In this document: positions 11,386-22,654 of the stretch, one piece after another
Layout of the letters: each line of letters begins with the position of its first letter
How positions within the stretch are numbered: the stretch's first letter is position 1
DNA from: Osmia lignaria lignaria
Taxonomy: Eukaryota > Arthropoda > Insecta > Hymenoptera > Megachilidae
Direction: 5' to 3'
NCBI RefSeq assembly: GCF_051020975.1
Contig: NW_027478166.1
Coordinates: forward strand, 11,161,501-11,225,500
Length of the DNA: 64,000 bases
Position numbers and translations under genes: made by a program
The notes under the pieces: generated by a model
The model's database searches: none
What the model saw: the letters and a program-made list of their open reading frames with translations, nothing else
What the model was told of the DNA's origin: nothing

Positions 11386-13317
11386 GATCAGATGCGTAGT
11401 TCTCGAGATATATCAAGATATTTAAAAGTTCCGAAGCCGCACCAACATAATAGAGATACAGAAACACCGTGGCCCCTTTCTTTCAGATAGCTATGCACTA
11501 TTGCGAGCTGCAAATGCCACTTCCAGCTTAGCTGTGCAGAAGAAGAACAACAAGAAGAAGAAATATCTCGAAATATGTCCGTCAGGCCCCTTACCTTGAG
11601 ATAAATCTGCAAATATCTCGGAAACGAAGCGAGCTATGGCAAAATGTTAAGAGACCTTATTTGTAGAGAATTAAGTTTCCTACCTTTTATCTTCTATGAT
11701 ATTTTCTGATCAGATGCGTAGTTCTCGAGATATATCAAGATATTTAAAAGTTCCGAAGCCGCACCAACCTAATAGAGATACAGAAACACCGTGGCCCCTC
11801 TCTTTGAGATAACTCTGCACAATTGCGAGCTGCAAATGCCACTTCCAGCTTAGCTGTGCAGAAGAGGAACAACAAGAAGAAGAAATATCTCGAAATATGT
11901 CCGTCAGGCCCCTTCCCTTGAGATAAATCTGCAAATATCTCGGAAACGAAGCGAGCTATGGCAAAATGTTAAGAGACCTTTTTTGTAGAGAATTATGTTT
12001 CCTACTTTTTATGTTCTATGATATTTTTTGATCAGACGCGTAGTTCTCGAGATATATCAAGATATTTAAAAGTTCCGAAGCCGCACCAACATAATAGAGA
12101 TACAGAAACAGCGTGGCTCCTTTCTTTGAGATAACTCTGCACTATTGCGACCTGGAAATGCCACTTCCAGCTTAGCTGTGCAGAAGAAGAACAACAAGAA
12201 GAAGAAATATCTCGAAATATGTCCGTCAGGCCCCTTCCCTTGAGATATATCTGCAAATATCTCGGAAACGAAGCGAGCTATGGCAAAATGTTAAGAGAGC
12301 TTTTTTGTAGAGAATTATGTTTCCTACTTTTTATGTTCTATGATATTTTTTGATCAGATGCGTAGTTCTCGAGATATATCAAGATATTTAAAAGTTCCGA
12401 AGCCGCACCAACATAATAGAGATACAGAAACACCGTGGCCCCTTTCTTTCAGATAGCTATGCACTATTGCGAGCTGCAAATGCCACTTCCAGCTTAGCTG
12501 TGCAGAAGAAGAACAACAAGAAGAAGAAATATCTCGAAATATGTCCGTCAGGCCCCTTACCTTGAGATAAATCTGCAAATATCTCGGAAACGAAGCGAGC
12601 TATGGCAAAATGTTAAGAGACCTTATTTGTAGAGAATTAAGTTTCCTACTTTTTATCTTCTATGATATTTTCTGATCAGATGCGTAGTTCTCGAGATATA
12701 TCAAGATATTTAAAAGTTCCGAAGCCGCACCAACATAATAGAGATACAGAAACACCGTGGCCCCTCTCTTTGAGATAACTCTGCACAATTGCGAGCTGCA
12801 AATGCCACTTCCAGCTTAGCTGTGCAGAAGAGGAACAACAAGAAGAAGAAATATCTCGAAATATGTCCGTCAGGCCCCTTCCCTTGAGATAAATCTGCAA
12901 ATATCTCGGAAACGAAGCGAGCTATGGCAAAATGTTAAGAGACCTTTTTCGTAGAGAATTATGTTTCCTACTTTTTATGTTCTATGATATTTTTTGATCA
13001 GACGCGTAGTTCTCGAGATATATCAAGATATTTAAAAGTTCCGAAGCCGCACCAACATAATAGAGATACAGAAACACCGTGGCCCCTTTCTTTGAGATAA
13101 CTCTGCACTATTGCGACCTGGAAATGCCACTTCCAGCTTAGCTGTGCAGAAGAAGAACAACAAGAAGAAGAAATATCTCGAAATATGTCCGTCAGGCCCC
13201 TTCCCTTGAGATATATCTGCAAATATCTCGGAAACGAAGCGAGCTATGGCAAAATGTTAAGAGATGTTTTTTGTAGAGAATTAAGTTTCCTACTTTTTAT
13301 GTTCTATGATATTTTTT
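11386..13317 (+). repeat. 966-bp trimer HOR (11386-12351, 12352-13317)
   Basis: Order in each copy: a monomer with TTTCAGATAGCTATGC and CTTACCTTGAG, a class A2 monomer (CCCCTCTC, ACAATTGCG, GAAGAGGAAC), and a class C monomer with TTGCGACCTGGAAATG. The same order of three classes opens the larger repeat at 19757, so this trimer is a plausible precursor of the later pentamer. Confidence 0.8.
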
Positions 13318-13961
13318 GATCAGATGCGTAGTTCTCGAGATATATCAAGATATTTAAAAGTTCCGAAGCCGCACCAACATAATAGAGATACAGAAACACC
13401 GTGGCCCCTTTCTTTCAGATAGCTATGCACTATTGCGAGCTGCAAATGCCACTTCCAGCTTAGCTGTGCAGAAGAAGAACAACAAGAAGAAGAAATATCT
13501 CGAAATATGTCCGTCAGGCCCCTTACCATGAGATAAATCTGCAAATATCTCGGAAACGAAGCGAGCTATGGCAAAATGTTAAGAGACCTTTTTTGTAGAG
13601 AATTATGTTTCCTACAGTTTATGTTCTATGATATTTTTTGATCAGAAGCGTAGTTTTCGAGATATATCGAGATATTTAAAAGTTCCGAAGCCGCACCAAC
13701 ATAATAGAGATACAGAAACACCGTGGCCCCTTTCGTTGAGATAACTCTGCACTAGTGCGAGCCGCAAATGCCACTTCCAGCTTAGCTGTGCAGAAGAAGA
13801 ACAACAAGAAGAAGAAATATCTCGAAATATGTCCGTCAGGCCCCTTCCCTTGAGATAAATCTGCAAATATCTCGGAAACGAAGCGAGCTATGGCAAAATG
13901 TTAAGAGACCTTTTTTGTAGAGAATTAAGTTTCCTACTTTGTATGTTCTATAATATTTTTT
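13318..13961 (+). repeat. Two monomers linking adjacent blocks
   Basis: The monomer at 13318 repeats the TTTCAGATAGCTATGC and CTTACCATGAG combination of 9776. The monomer at 13640 is class B with TTTCGTTGAG and CTAGTGCGAGCCGC. Confidence 0.7.
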
Positions 13962-14927
13962 GATCAGACGCGTAGTTCTCGAGATATATCAAGATATTTA
14001 AAAGTTCCGAAGCCGCACCAACATAATAGAGATACAGAAACACCGTGGCCCCTTTCTTTGAGATATCTCTGCACTATTGCGAGCTGCAAATGCCACTTCC
14101 AGCTTAGCTGCGCAGAAGAAGAACAACAAGAAGAAGAAATATCTCGAAATATGTCCGTCAGGCCCCTTCCCTTGAGATATATCTGCAAATATCTCGGAAA
14201 CGAAGCGAGCTATGGCAAAATGTTAAGAGACCTTTTTTGTAGAGAATTATGTTTCCTACAATTTATGTTCTATGATATTTTTTGATCAGATGCGTAGTTC
14301 TCGAGATATACCAAGATATTTAAAAGTTCCGAAGCCGCACCAACATAATAGAGATACAGAAACACCGTGGCCCCTTTCTTTGAGATAACTCTGCACTATT
14401 GCGAGCTGCAAATGCCACTTCCAGCTTAGCTGTGCAGAGGAAGAACAACAAGAAGAAGGAATATCTCGAAATATGTCCGTCAGGCCAGTTCCTTTGAGCT
14501 GAATCTGCAAATATCTCGGAAACGAAGCGAGCTATGGCAAAATGTTAAGAGACGTTTTTTGTAGAGAATTATGTTTCCTACAATTTATGTTCTATGATAT
14601 TTTTTGATCAGAAGCGTAGTTTTCGAGATATATCGAGATATTTAAAAGTTCCGAAGCCGCACCAACATAATAGAGATACAGAAACACCGTGGCCCCTTTC
14701 TTTGAGATAACTCTGCACTAGTGCGAGCCGCAAATGCCACTTCCAGCTTAGCTGTGCAGAAGAAGAACAACAAGAAGAAGAAATATCTCGAAATATGTCC
14801 GTCAGGCACCTTCCCTCGAGATAAATCTGCAAATATCTCGGAAACGAAGCGAGCTATTGCAAAATGTTAAGAGACCTTTTTTGTATAGAATTGAGTTTCC
14901 TACTTTTTATGTTCTATGATATTTTTT
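13962..14927 (+). repeat. Three-monomer duplicated block, copy 1
   Basis: Order: class C monomer, a GGCCAGTTCC/GAGCTGAATC monomer (14284), a class B monomer (14606). It is repeated at 15249-16214, offset 1287 bp. Shared markers include GACGTTTTTTGTAG after the second unit and AGAATTGAGTTTCC after the third. The second unit is a likely precursor of class D: it has the GGCCAGTTCC half but keeps the intact CACTATTGCG. Confidence 0.83.
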
Positions 14928-15248
14928 GATCAGATGCGTAGTTCTCGAGATATATCAAGATATTTAAAAGTTCCGAAGCCGCACCAACATAATAGAGATA
15001 CAGAAACACCGTGGCCCCTTTCTTTCAGATAACTATGCACTATTGCGAGCTGCAAATGCCACTTCCACTTTAGCTGTGCAGAAGAAGAACACCAAGAAGA
15101 AGAAATATCTCGAAATATGTCCGTTAGGCCCCTTCCCTTGAGATAAATCTGCAAATATCTCGGAAACGAAGCGAGCTATGGCAAAATGTTAAGAGACTTT
15201 TTTGTAGAGAATTAAGTTTCCTACTTTTTATGTTCTATGATATTTTTT

Positions 15249-16214
15249 GATCAGACGCGTAGTTCTCGAGATATATCAAGATATTTAAAAGTTCCGAAGC
15301 CGCACCAACATAATAGAGATACAGAAACACCGTGGCCCCTTTCTTTGAGATAACTCTGCACTATTGCGAGCTGCAAATGCCACTTCCAGCTTAGCTGTGC
15401 AGAAGAAGAACAACAAGAAGAAGAAATATCTCGAAATATGTCCGTCAGGCCCCTTCCCTTGAGATAAATCTGCAAATATCTCGGAAACGAAGAGAGCTAT
15501 GGCAAAATGATAAGAGACCTTTTTTGTAGAGAAATAAGTTGCCTACTTTTTATGTTCTATGATATTTTTTGATCAGATGCGTAGTTCTCGAGATATATCA
15601 AGATATTTAAAAGTTCCGAAGCCGCACCAACATAATAGAGATACAGAAAGACCGTGGCCCCTTTCTTTGAGATAACTCTGCACTATTGCGAGCTGCAAAT
15701 GCCACTTCCAGCTTAGCTGTGCAGAGGAAGAACAACAAGAAGAAGAAATATCTCGAAATATGTCCGTCAGGCCAGTTCCTTTGAGCTGAATCTGCAAATA
15801 CCTCGGAAACGAAGCGAGGTATGGCAAAATGTTAAGAGACGTTTTTTGTAGAGAATTATGTTTCCTACAATTTATGTTCTATGATATTTTTTGATCAGAA
15901 GCGTAGTTTTCGAGATATATCGAGATATTTAAAAGTTCCGAAGCCGCACCAACATAATAGAGATACAGAAACACCGTGGCCCCTTTCTTTGAGATAACTC
16001 TGCACTAGTGCGAGCCGCAAATGCCACTTCCAGCTTAGCTGTGCAGAAGAAGAACAACAAGAAGAAGAAATATCTCGAAATATGTCCGTCAGGCCCCTTC
16101 CCTTGAGATAAATCTGCAAATATCTCGGAAACGAAGCGAGCTATTGGAAAATGTTAAGAGACCTTTTTTGTACAGAATTGAGTTTCCTACTTTTTATGTT
16201 CTATGATATTTTTT
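15249..16214 (+). repeat. Three-monomer duplicated block, copy 2
   Basis: Same class order as 13962-14927, with GGCCAGTTCC and GAGCTGAATC in the monomer at 15571. The offset is 1287 rather than 1288 because the monomer at 14928 lacks one base in its tail (GAGACTTTTTTG). Confidence 0.83.
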
Positions 16215-16536
16215 GATCAGACGCGTAGTTCTCGAGATATATCAAGATATTTAAAAGTTCCGAAGCCGCACCAACATAATAGAGATACAGAAACACCGTG
16301 GCCCCTTTCTTTCAGATAGCTATGCACTATTGCGAGCTGCAAATGCCACTTCCAGCTTAGCTGTGCAGAAGAAGAACAACAAGAAGAAGAAATATCTCGA
16401 AATATGTCCGTCAGGCCCCTTACCTTGAGATAAATCTGCAAATATCTCGGAAACGAAGCGAGCTATGGCAAAATGTTAAGAGACCTTTTTTGTAGAGAAT
16501 TAAGTTTCCTACTTTTTATCTTCTATGATATTTTCT

Positions 16537-17500
16537 GATCAGATGCGTAGTTCTCGAGATATATCAAGATATTTAAAAGTTCCGAAGCCGCACCAACATA
16601 ATAGAGATACAGAAACACCGTGGCCCCTCTCTTTGAGATAACTCTACACAATTGCGAGCTGCAAATGCCACTCCCAGCTTAGCTGTGCAGAAGAGGAACA
16701 ACAAGAAGAAGAAATATCTCGAAATATGTCCGTCAGGCCCCTTCCCTTGAGATAAATCTGCAAATATCTCGGAAACGAAGCGAGCTATGGCAAAATGTTA
16801 AGAGACCTTTTTTGTAGAGAATTATGTTTCCTACTTTTTATGTTCTATGATATTTTTTGATCAGACGCGTAGTTCTCGAGATATATCAAGATATTTAAAA
16901 GTTCCGAAGCCGCACCAACATAATAGAGATACAGAAACACCGTGGCTCCTTTCTTTGAGATAACTCTGCACTATTGCGACCTGGAAATGCCACTTCCAGT
17001 TTAGCTGTGCAGAAGAAGAACAACAAGAAGAAGAAATATCTCGAAATATGTCCGTCAGGCCCCTTCCCTTGAGATATATCTGCAAATATCTCGGAAACGA
17101 AGCGAGCTATGGCAAAATGTTAAGAGATGTTTTTTGTAGAGAATTAAGTTTCCTACTTTTTATGTTCTATGATATTTTTTGATCAGATGCGTAGTTCTCG
17201 AGATATATCAAGATATTTAAAAGTTCCGAAGCCGCACCAACATAATAGAGATACAGAAACACCGTGGCCCCTTTCTTTGAGATAACTCTGCACTATTGCG
17301 AGCTGCAAATGCCACTTCCAGCTTAGCTGTGCAGAAGAAGAACAACAAGAAGAAGAAATATCTCGAAATATGTCCGTCAGGCCCCTTACCTTGAGATAAA
17401 TCTGCAAATATCTCGGAAACGAAGCGAGCTATGGCAAAATGTTAAGAGACCTTTTTTGTAGAGAATTAAGTTTCCTACTTTTTATCTTCTCTGATATTTT
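16537..17500 (+). repeat. Three-monomer duplicated block (copy of 19113-20076)
   Basis: Order: an A2 monomer with CTCTACACAATTGCG and CACTCCCAGC, a class C monomer with TTGCGACCTGG and CAGTTTAGC, then a CTTACCTTGAG monomer. The double marker ACTCTACAC plus CACTCCCAGC appears only here and at 19113. The offset is 2576 bp, exactly eight monomers. One difference is AAGAGATG against AAGAGACC in the tail of the second unit. Confidence 0.85.
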
Positions 17501-17608
17501 CTGATCAGATGCGTAGTTCTCGAGATATATCAAGATATTTAAAAGTTCCGAAGCCGCACCCACATAATAGAGATACAGAAACACCGTGGCCCCTCTCTTT
17601 GAGATAAC

Positions 17609-19194
17609 TCTGCACTATTGCGACCTGGAAATGCCACTTCCAGCTTAGCTGTGCAGAAGAAGAACAACAAGAAGAAGAAATATCTCGAAATATGTCCCTC
17701 AGGCCCCTTCCCTTGAGATAAATCTGCAAATATCTCGGAAACGAAGCGAGCTATGGCAAAATGTTAAGAGACCTTTTTTGTAGCGAATTAAGTTTCCTAC
17801 TTTTTATGTTCTATGATATTTTTTGATCAGATGCGTAGTTCTCGAGATATATCAAGATATTTAAAAGTTCCGAAGCCGCACCAACATAATAGAGATACAG
17901 AAACACCGTGGCCCCTTTCTTTCAGATAGCTATGCACTATTGCGAGCTGCAAATGCCACTTCCAGCTTAGCTGTGCAGAAGAAGAACAACAAGAAGAAGA
18001 AATATCTCGAAATATGTCCGTCAGGCCCCTTACCATGAGATAAATCTGCAAATATCTCGGAAACGAAGCGAGCTATGGCAAAATGTTAAGAGACCTTTTT
18101 TGTAGAGAATTAAGTTTCCTACTTTTTATCTTCTATGATATTTTCTGATCAGATGCGTAGTTCTCGAGATATATCAAGATATTTAAAAGTTCCGAAGCCG
18201 CACCAACATAATAGAGATACAGAAACACCGTGGCCCCTCTCTTTGAGATAACTCTGCACAATTGCGAGCTGCAAATGCCACTTCCAGCTTAGCTGTGCAG
18301 AAGAAGAACAACAAGAAGAAGAAATATCTCGAAATATGTCCGTCAGGACCCTTCCCTTGAGATAAATCTGCAAATATCTCGGAAACGAAGCGAGCTATTG
18401 CAAAACGTTAAGAGACCTTTTTTGTAGAGAATTAAGTTTCCTACTTTTTATGTTCTATGATATTTTTTGATCAGATGCGTAGTTCTCGAGATATATCAAG
18501 ATATTTAAAAGCTCCGAAGCTGCACCAACATAATAGAGGTACAGAAACACCGTGGCCCCTTTCTTTCAGATAGCTATGCACTATTGCGAGCTGCAAATGC
18601 CACTTCCAGCTTAGCTGTGCAGAAGAAGAACAACAAGAAGAAGAAATATCACGAAATATGTCCGTTAGGCCCCTTCCCTTGAGATAAATCTGCAAATATC
18701 TCGGAAACGAAGCGAGCTATGGCAAAATGTTAAGAGACCTTTTTTGTAGCGAATTAAGTTTCCTACTTTTTATGTTCTATGATATTTTTTGATCAGATGC
18801 GTAGTTCTCGAGATATATCAAGATATTTAAAAGTTCCGAAGCCGCACCTACATAATAGAGATACAGAAACACCGTGGCCCCTTTCTTTCAGATAGCTATG
18901 CACTATTGCGAGCTGCAAATGCCACTTCCAGCTTAGCTGTGCAGAAGAAGAACAACAAGAAGAAGAAATATCTCGAAATATGTCCGTCAGGCCCCTTACC
19001 TTGAGATAAATCTGCAAATATCTCGGAAACGAAGCGAGCTATGGCAAAATGTTAAGAGACCTTTTTTGTAGAGAATTAAGTTTCCTACTTTTTATCTTCT
19101 ATGATATTTTCTGATCAGATGCGTAGTTCTCGAGATATATCAAGATATTTAAAAGTTCCGAAGCCGCACCAACATAATAGAGATACAGAAACAC
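17609..19194 (+). repeat. 1.6-kb duplicated block, copy 2
   Basis: Marker series matches 9560-11145 in order (see that entry). It directly abuts the other duplicated block at 16537-17500/19113-20076, so this region is a mosaic of at least two copy events. Confidence 0.88.
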
Positions 19195-20076
19195 CGTGGC
19201 CCCTCTCTTTGAGATAACTCTACACAATTGCGAGCTGCAAATGCCACTCCCAGCTTAGCTGTGCAGAAGAGGAACAACAAGAAGAAGAAATATCTCGAAA
19301 TATGTCCGTCAGGCCCCTTCCCTTGAGATAAATCTGCAAATATCTCGGAAACGAAGCGAGCTATGGCAAAATGTTAAGAGACCTTTTTTGTAGAGAATTA
19401 TGTTTCCTACTTTTTATGTTCTATGATATTTTTTGATCAGACGCGTAGTTCTCGAGATATATCAAGATATTTAAAAGTTCCGAAGCCGCACCAACATAAT
19501 AGAGATACAGAAACACCGTGGCTCCTTTCTTTGAGATAACTCTGCACTATTGCGACCTGGAAATGCCACTTCCAGTTTAGCTGTGCAGAAGAAGAACAAC
19601 AAGAAGAAGAAATATCTCGAAATATGTCCGTCAGGCCCCTTCCCTTGAGATATATCTGCAAATATCTCGGAAACGAAGCGAGCTATGGCAAAATGTTAAG
19701 AGACCTTTTTTGTAGAGAATTAAGTTTCCTACTTTTTATGTTCTATGATATTTTTTGATCAGATGCGTAGTTCTCGAGATATATCAAGATATTTAAAAGT
19801 TCCGAAGCCGCACCAACATAATAGAGATACAGAAACACCGTGGCCCCTTTCTTTGAGATAACTCTGCACTATTGCGAGCTGCAAATGCCACTTCCAGCTT
19901 AGCTGTGCAGAAGAAGAACAACAAGAAGAAGAAATATCTCGAAATATGTCCGTCAGGCCCCTTACCTTGAGATAAATCTGCAAATATCTCGGAAACGAAG
20001 CGAGCTATGGCAAAATGTTAAGAGACCTTTTTTGTAGAGAATTAAGTTTCCTACTTTTTATCTTCTCTGATATTTT
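19113..20076 (+). repeat. Three-monomer duplicated block (copy of 16537-17500)
   Basis: Carries the rare CTCTACACAATTGCG and CACTCCCAGC pair in its first monomer. Its third monomer (19757) is also the first unit of the 9-mer HOR that follows. Confidence 0.85.
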
Positions 20077-22654
20077 CTGATCAGATGCGTAGTTCTCGAG
20101 ATATATCAAGATATTTAAAAGTTCCGAAGCCGCACCAACATAATAGAGATACAGAAACACCGTGGCCCCTCTCTTTGAGATAACTCTGCACAATTGCGAG
20201 CTGCAAATGCCACTTCCAGCTTAGCTGTGCAGAAGAGGAACAACAAGAAGAAGAAGTATCTCGAAATATGTCCGTCAGGCCCCTTCCCTTGAGATAAATC
20301 TGCAAATATCTCGGAAACGAAGCGAGCTATGGCAAAATGTTAAGAGACCTTTTTTGTAGAGAATTACGTTTCCTACTTTTTATGTTCTATGATATTTTTT
20401 GATCAGACGCGTAGTTCTCGAGATATATCAAGATATTTAAAAGTTCCGAAGCCGCACCAACATAATAGAGATACAGAAACACCGTGGCTCCTTTCTTTGA
20501 GATAACTCTGCACTATTGCGACCTGGAAATGCCACTTCCAGTTTAGCTGTGCAGAAGAAGAACAACAAGAAGAAGAAATATCTCGAAATATGTCCGTCAG
20601 GCCCCTTCCCTTGAGATATATCTGCAAATATCTCGGAAACGAAGCGAGCTATGGCAAAATGTTAAGAGACCTTTTTTGTAGAGAATTATGTTTCCTACAA
20701 TTTATGTTCTATGATATTTTTTGATCAGAAGCGTAGTTTTCGAGATATATCGAGATATTTAAAAGTTCCGAAGCCGCACCAACATAATAGGGATACAGAA
20801 ACACCGTGGCCCCTTTCTTTGAGATAACTCTGCACTAGTGCGAGCCGCAAATGCCACTTCCAGCTTAGCTGTGCAGAAGAAGAACAACAAGAAGAAGAAA
20901 TATCTCGAAATATGTCCGTCAGGCCCCTTCCCTTGAGATATATCTGCAAATATCTCGGAAAGGAAGCGAGCTATGGCAAAATGTTAAGAGACCTTTTTTG
21001 TAGAGAATTATGTTTCCTACAATTTATGTTCTATGATATTTTTTGATCAGAAGCGTAGTTTTCGAGATATATCGAGATATTTAAAAGTTCCGAAGCCGCA
21101 CCAACATAATAGAGATACAGAAACACCGTGGCCCCTTTCTTTGAGATAACTCTGCACTATTGCGAGCTGCAAATGCCACTGCCAGCTTAGCTGTGCAGAG
21201 GAAGAACAACAAGAAGAAGAAATATCTCGAAATATGTCCGTCAGGCCCCTTCCCTTGAGATAAATCTGCAAATATCTCGGAAACGAAGCGAGCTATGGCA
21301 AAATGTTAAGAGACCTTTTTTGTAGAGAATTAAGTTTCCTACTTTTTATGTTCTATGATATTTTTTGATCAGATGCGTAGTTCTCGAGATATATCAAGAT
21401 ATTTAAAAGTTCCGAAGCCGCACCAACATAATAGAGATACAGAAACACCGTGGCCCCTTTCTTTGAGATAACTCTGCACTATTGCGAGCTGCAAATGCCA
21501 CTTCCAGCTTAGCTGTGCAGAAGAAGAACAACAAGAAGAAGAAATATCTCGAAATATGTCCGTCAGGCCCCTTACCTTGAGATAAATCTGCAAATATCTC
21601 GGAAACGAAGCGAGCTATGGCAAAATGTTAAGAGACCTTTTTTGTAGAGAATTAAGTTTCCTACTTTTTATCTTCTCTGATATTTTCTGATCAGATGCGT
21701 AGTTCTCGAGATATATCAAGATATTTAAAAGTTCCGAAGCCGCACCAACATAATAGAGATACAGAAACACCGTGGCCCCTCTCTTTGAGATAACTCTGCA
21801 CAATTGCGAGCTGCAAATGCCACTTCCAGCTTAGCTGTGCAGAAGAGGAACAACAAGAAGAAGAAATATCTCGAAATATGTCCGTCAGGCCCCTTCCCTT
21901 GAGATAAATCTGCAAATATCTCGGAAACGAAGCGAGCTATGGCAAAATGTTAAGAGACCTTTTTTGTAGAGAATTACGTTTCCTACTTTTTATGTTCTAT
22001 GATATTTTTTGATCAGACGCGTAGTTCTCGAGATATATCAAGATATTTAAAAGTTCCGAAGCCGCACCAACATAATAGAGATACAGAAACACCGTGGCTC
22101 CTTTCTTTGAGATAACTCTGCACTATTGCGACCTGGAAATGCCACTTCCAGTTTAGCTGTGCAGAAGAAGAACAACAAGAAGAAGAAATATCTCGAAATA
22201 TGTCCGTCAGGCCCCTTCCCTTGAGATATATCTGCAAATATCTCGGAAACGAAGCGAGCTATGGCAAAATGTTAAGAGACCTTTTTTGTAGAGAATTATG
22301 TTTCCTACAATTTATGTTCTATGATATTTTTTGATCAGAAGCGTAGTTTTCGAGATATATCGAGATATTTAAAAGTTCCGAAGCCGCACCAACATAATAG
22401 GGATACAGAAACACCGTGGCCCCTTTCTTTGAGATAACTCTGCACTAGTGCGAGCCGCAAATGCCACTTCCAGCTTAGCTGTGCAGAAGAAGAACAACAA
22501 GAAGAAGAAATATCTCGAAATATGTCCGTCAGGCCCCTTCCCTTGAGATATATCTGCAAATATCTCGGAAACGAAGCGAGCTATGGCAAAATGTTAAGAG
22601 ACCTTTTTTGTAGAGAATTAAGTTTCCTACTTTTTATGTTCTATGATATTTTTT
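19757..22654 (+). repeat. 2898-bp nonamer HOR, copy 1
   Basis: Nine monomers made of a pentamer (19757-21366) and a tetramer (21367-22654). The pentamer order is a CTTACCTTGAG monomer, A2, C with TTGCGACCTGG, B, and B with CACTGCCAGC. The tetramer repeats the first four and lacks the CACTGCCAGC unit. Two markers distinguish the halves: GAAGAAGTATCTCG occurs only in the A2 unit of the pentamer (near 20251), and GGAAAGGAAGCG only after the class B unit of the pentamer (near 20958). Confidence 0.92.
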
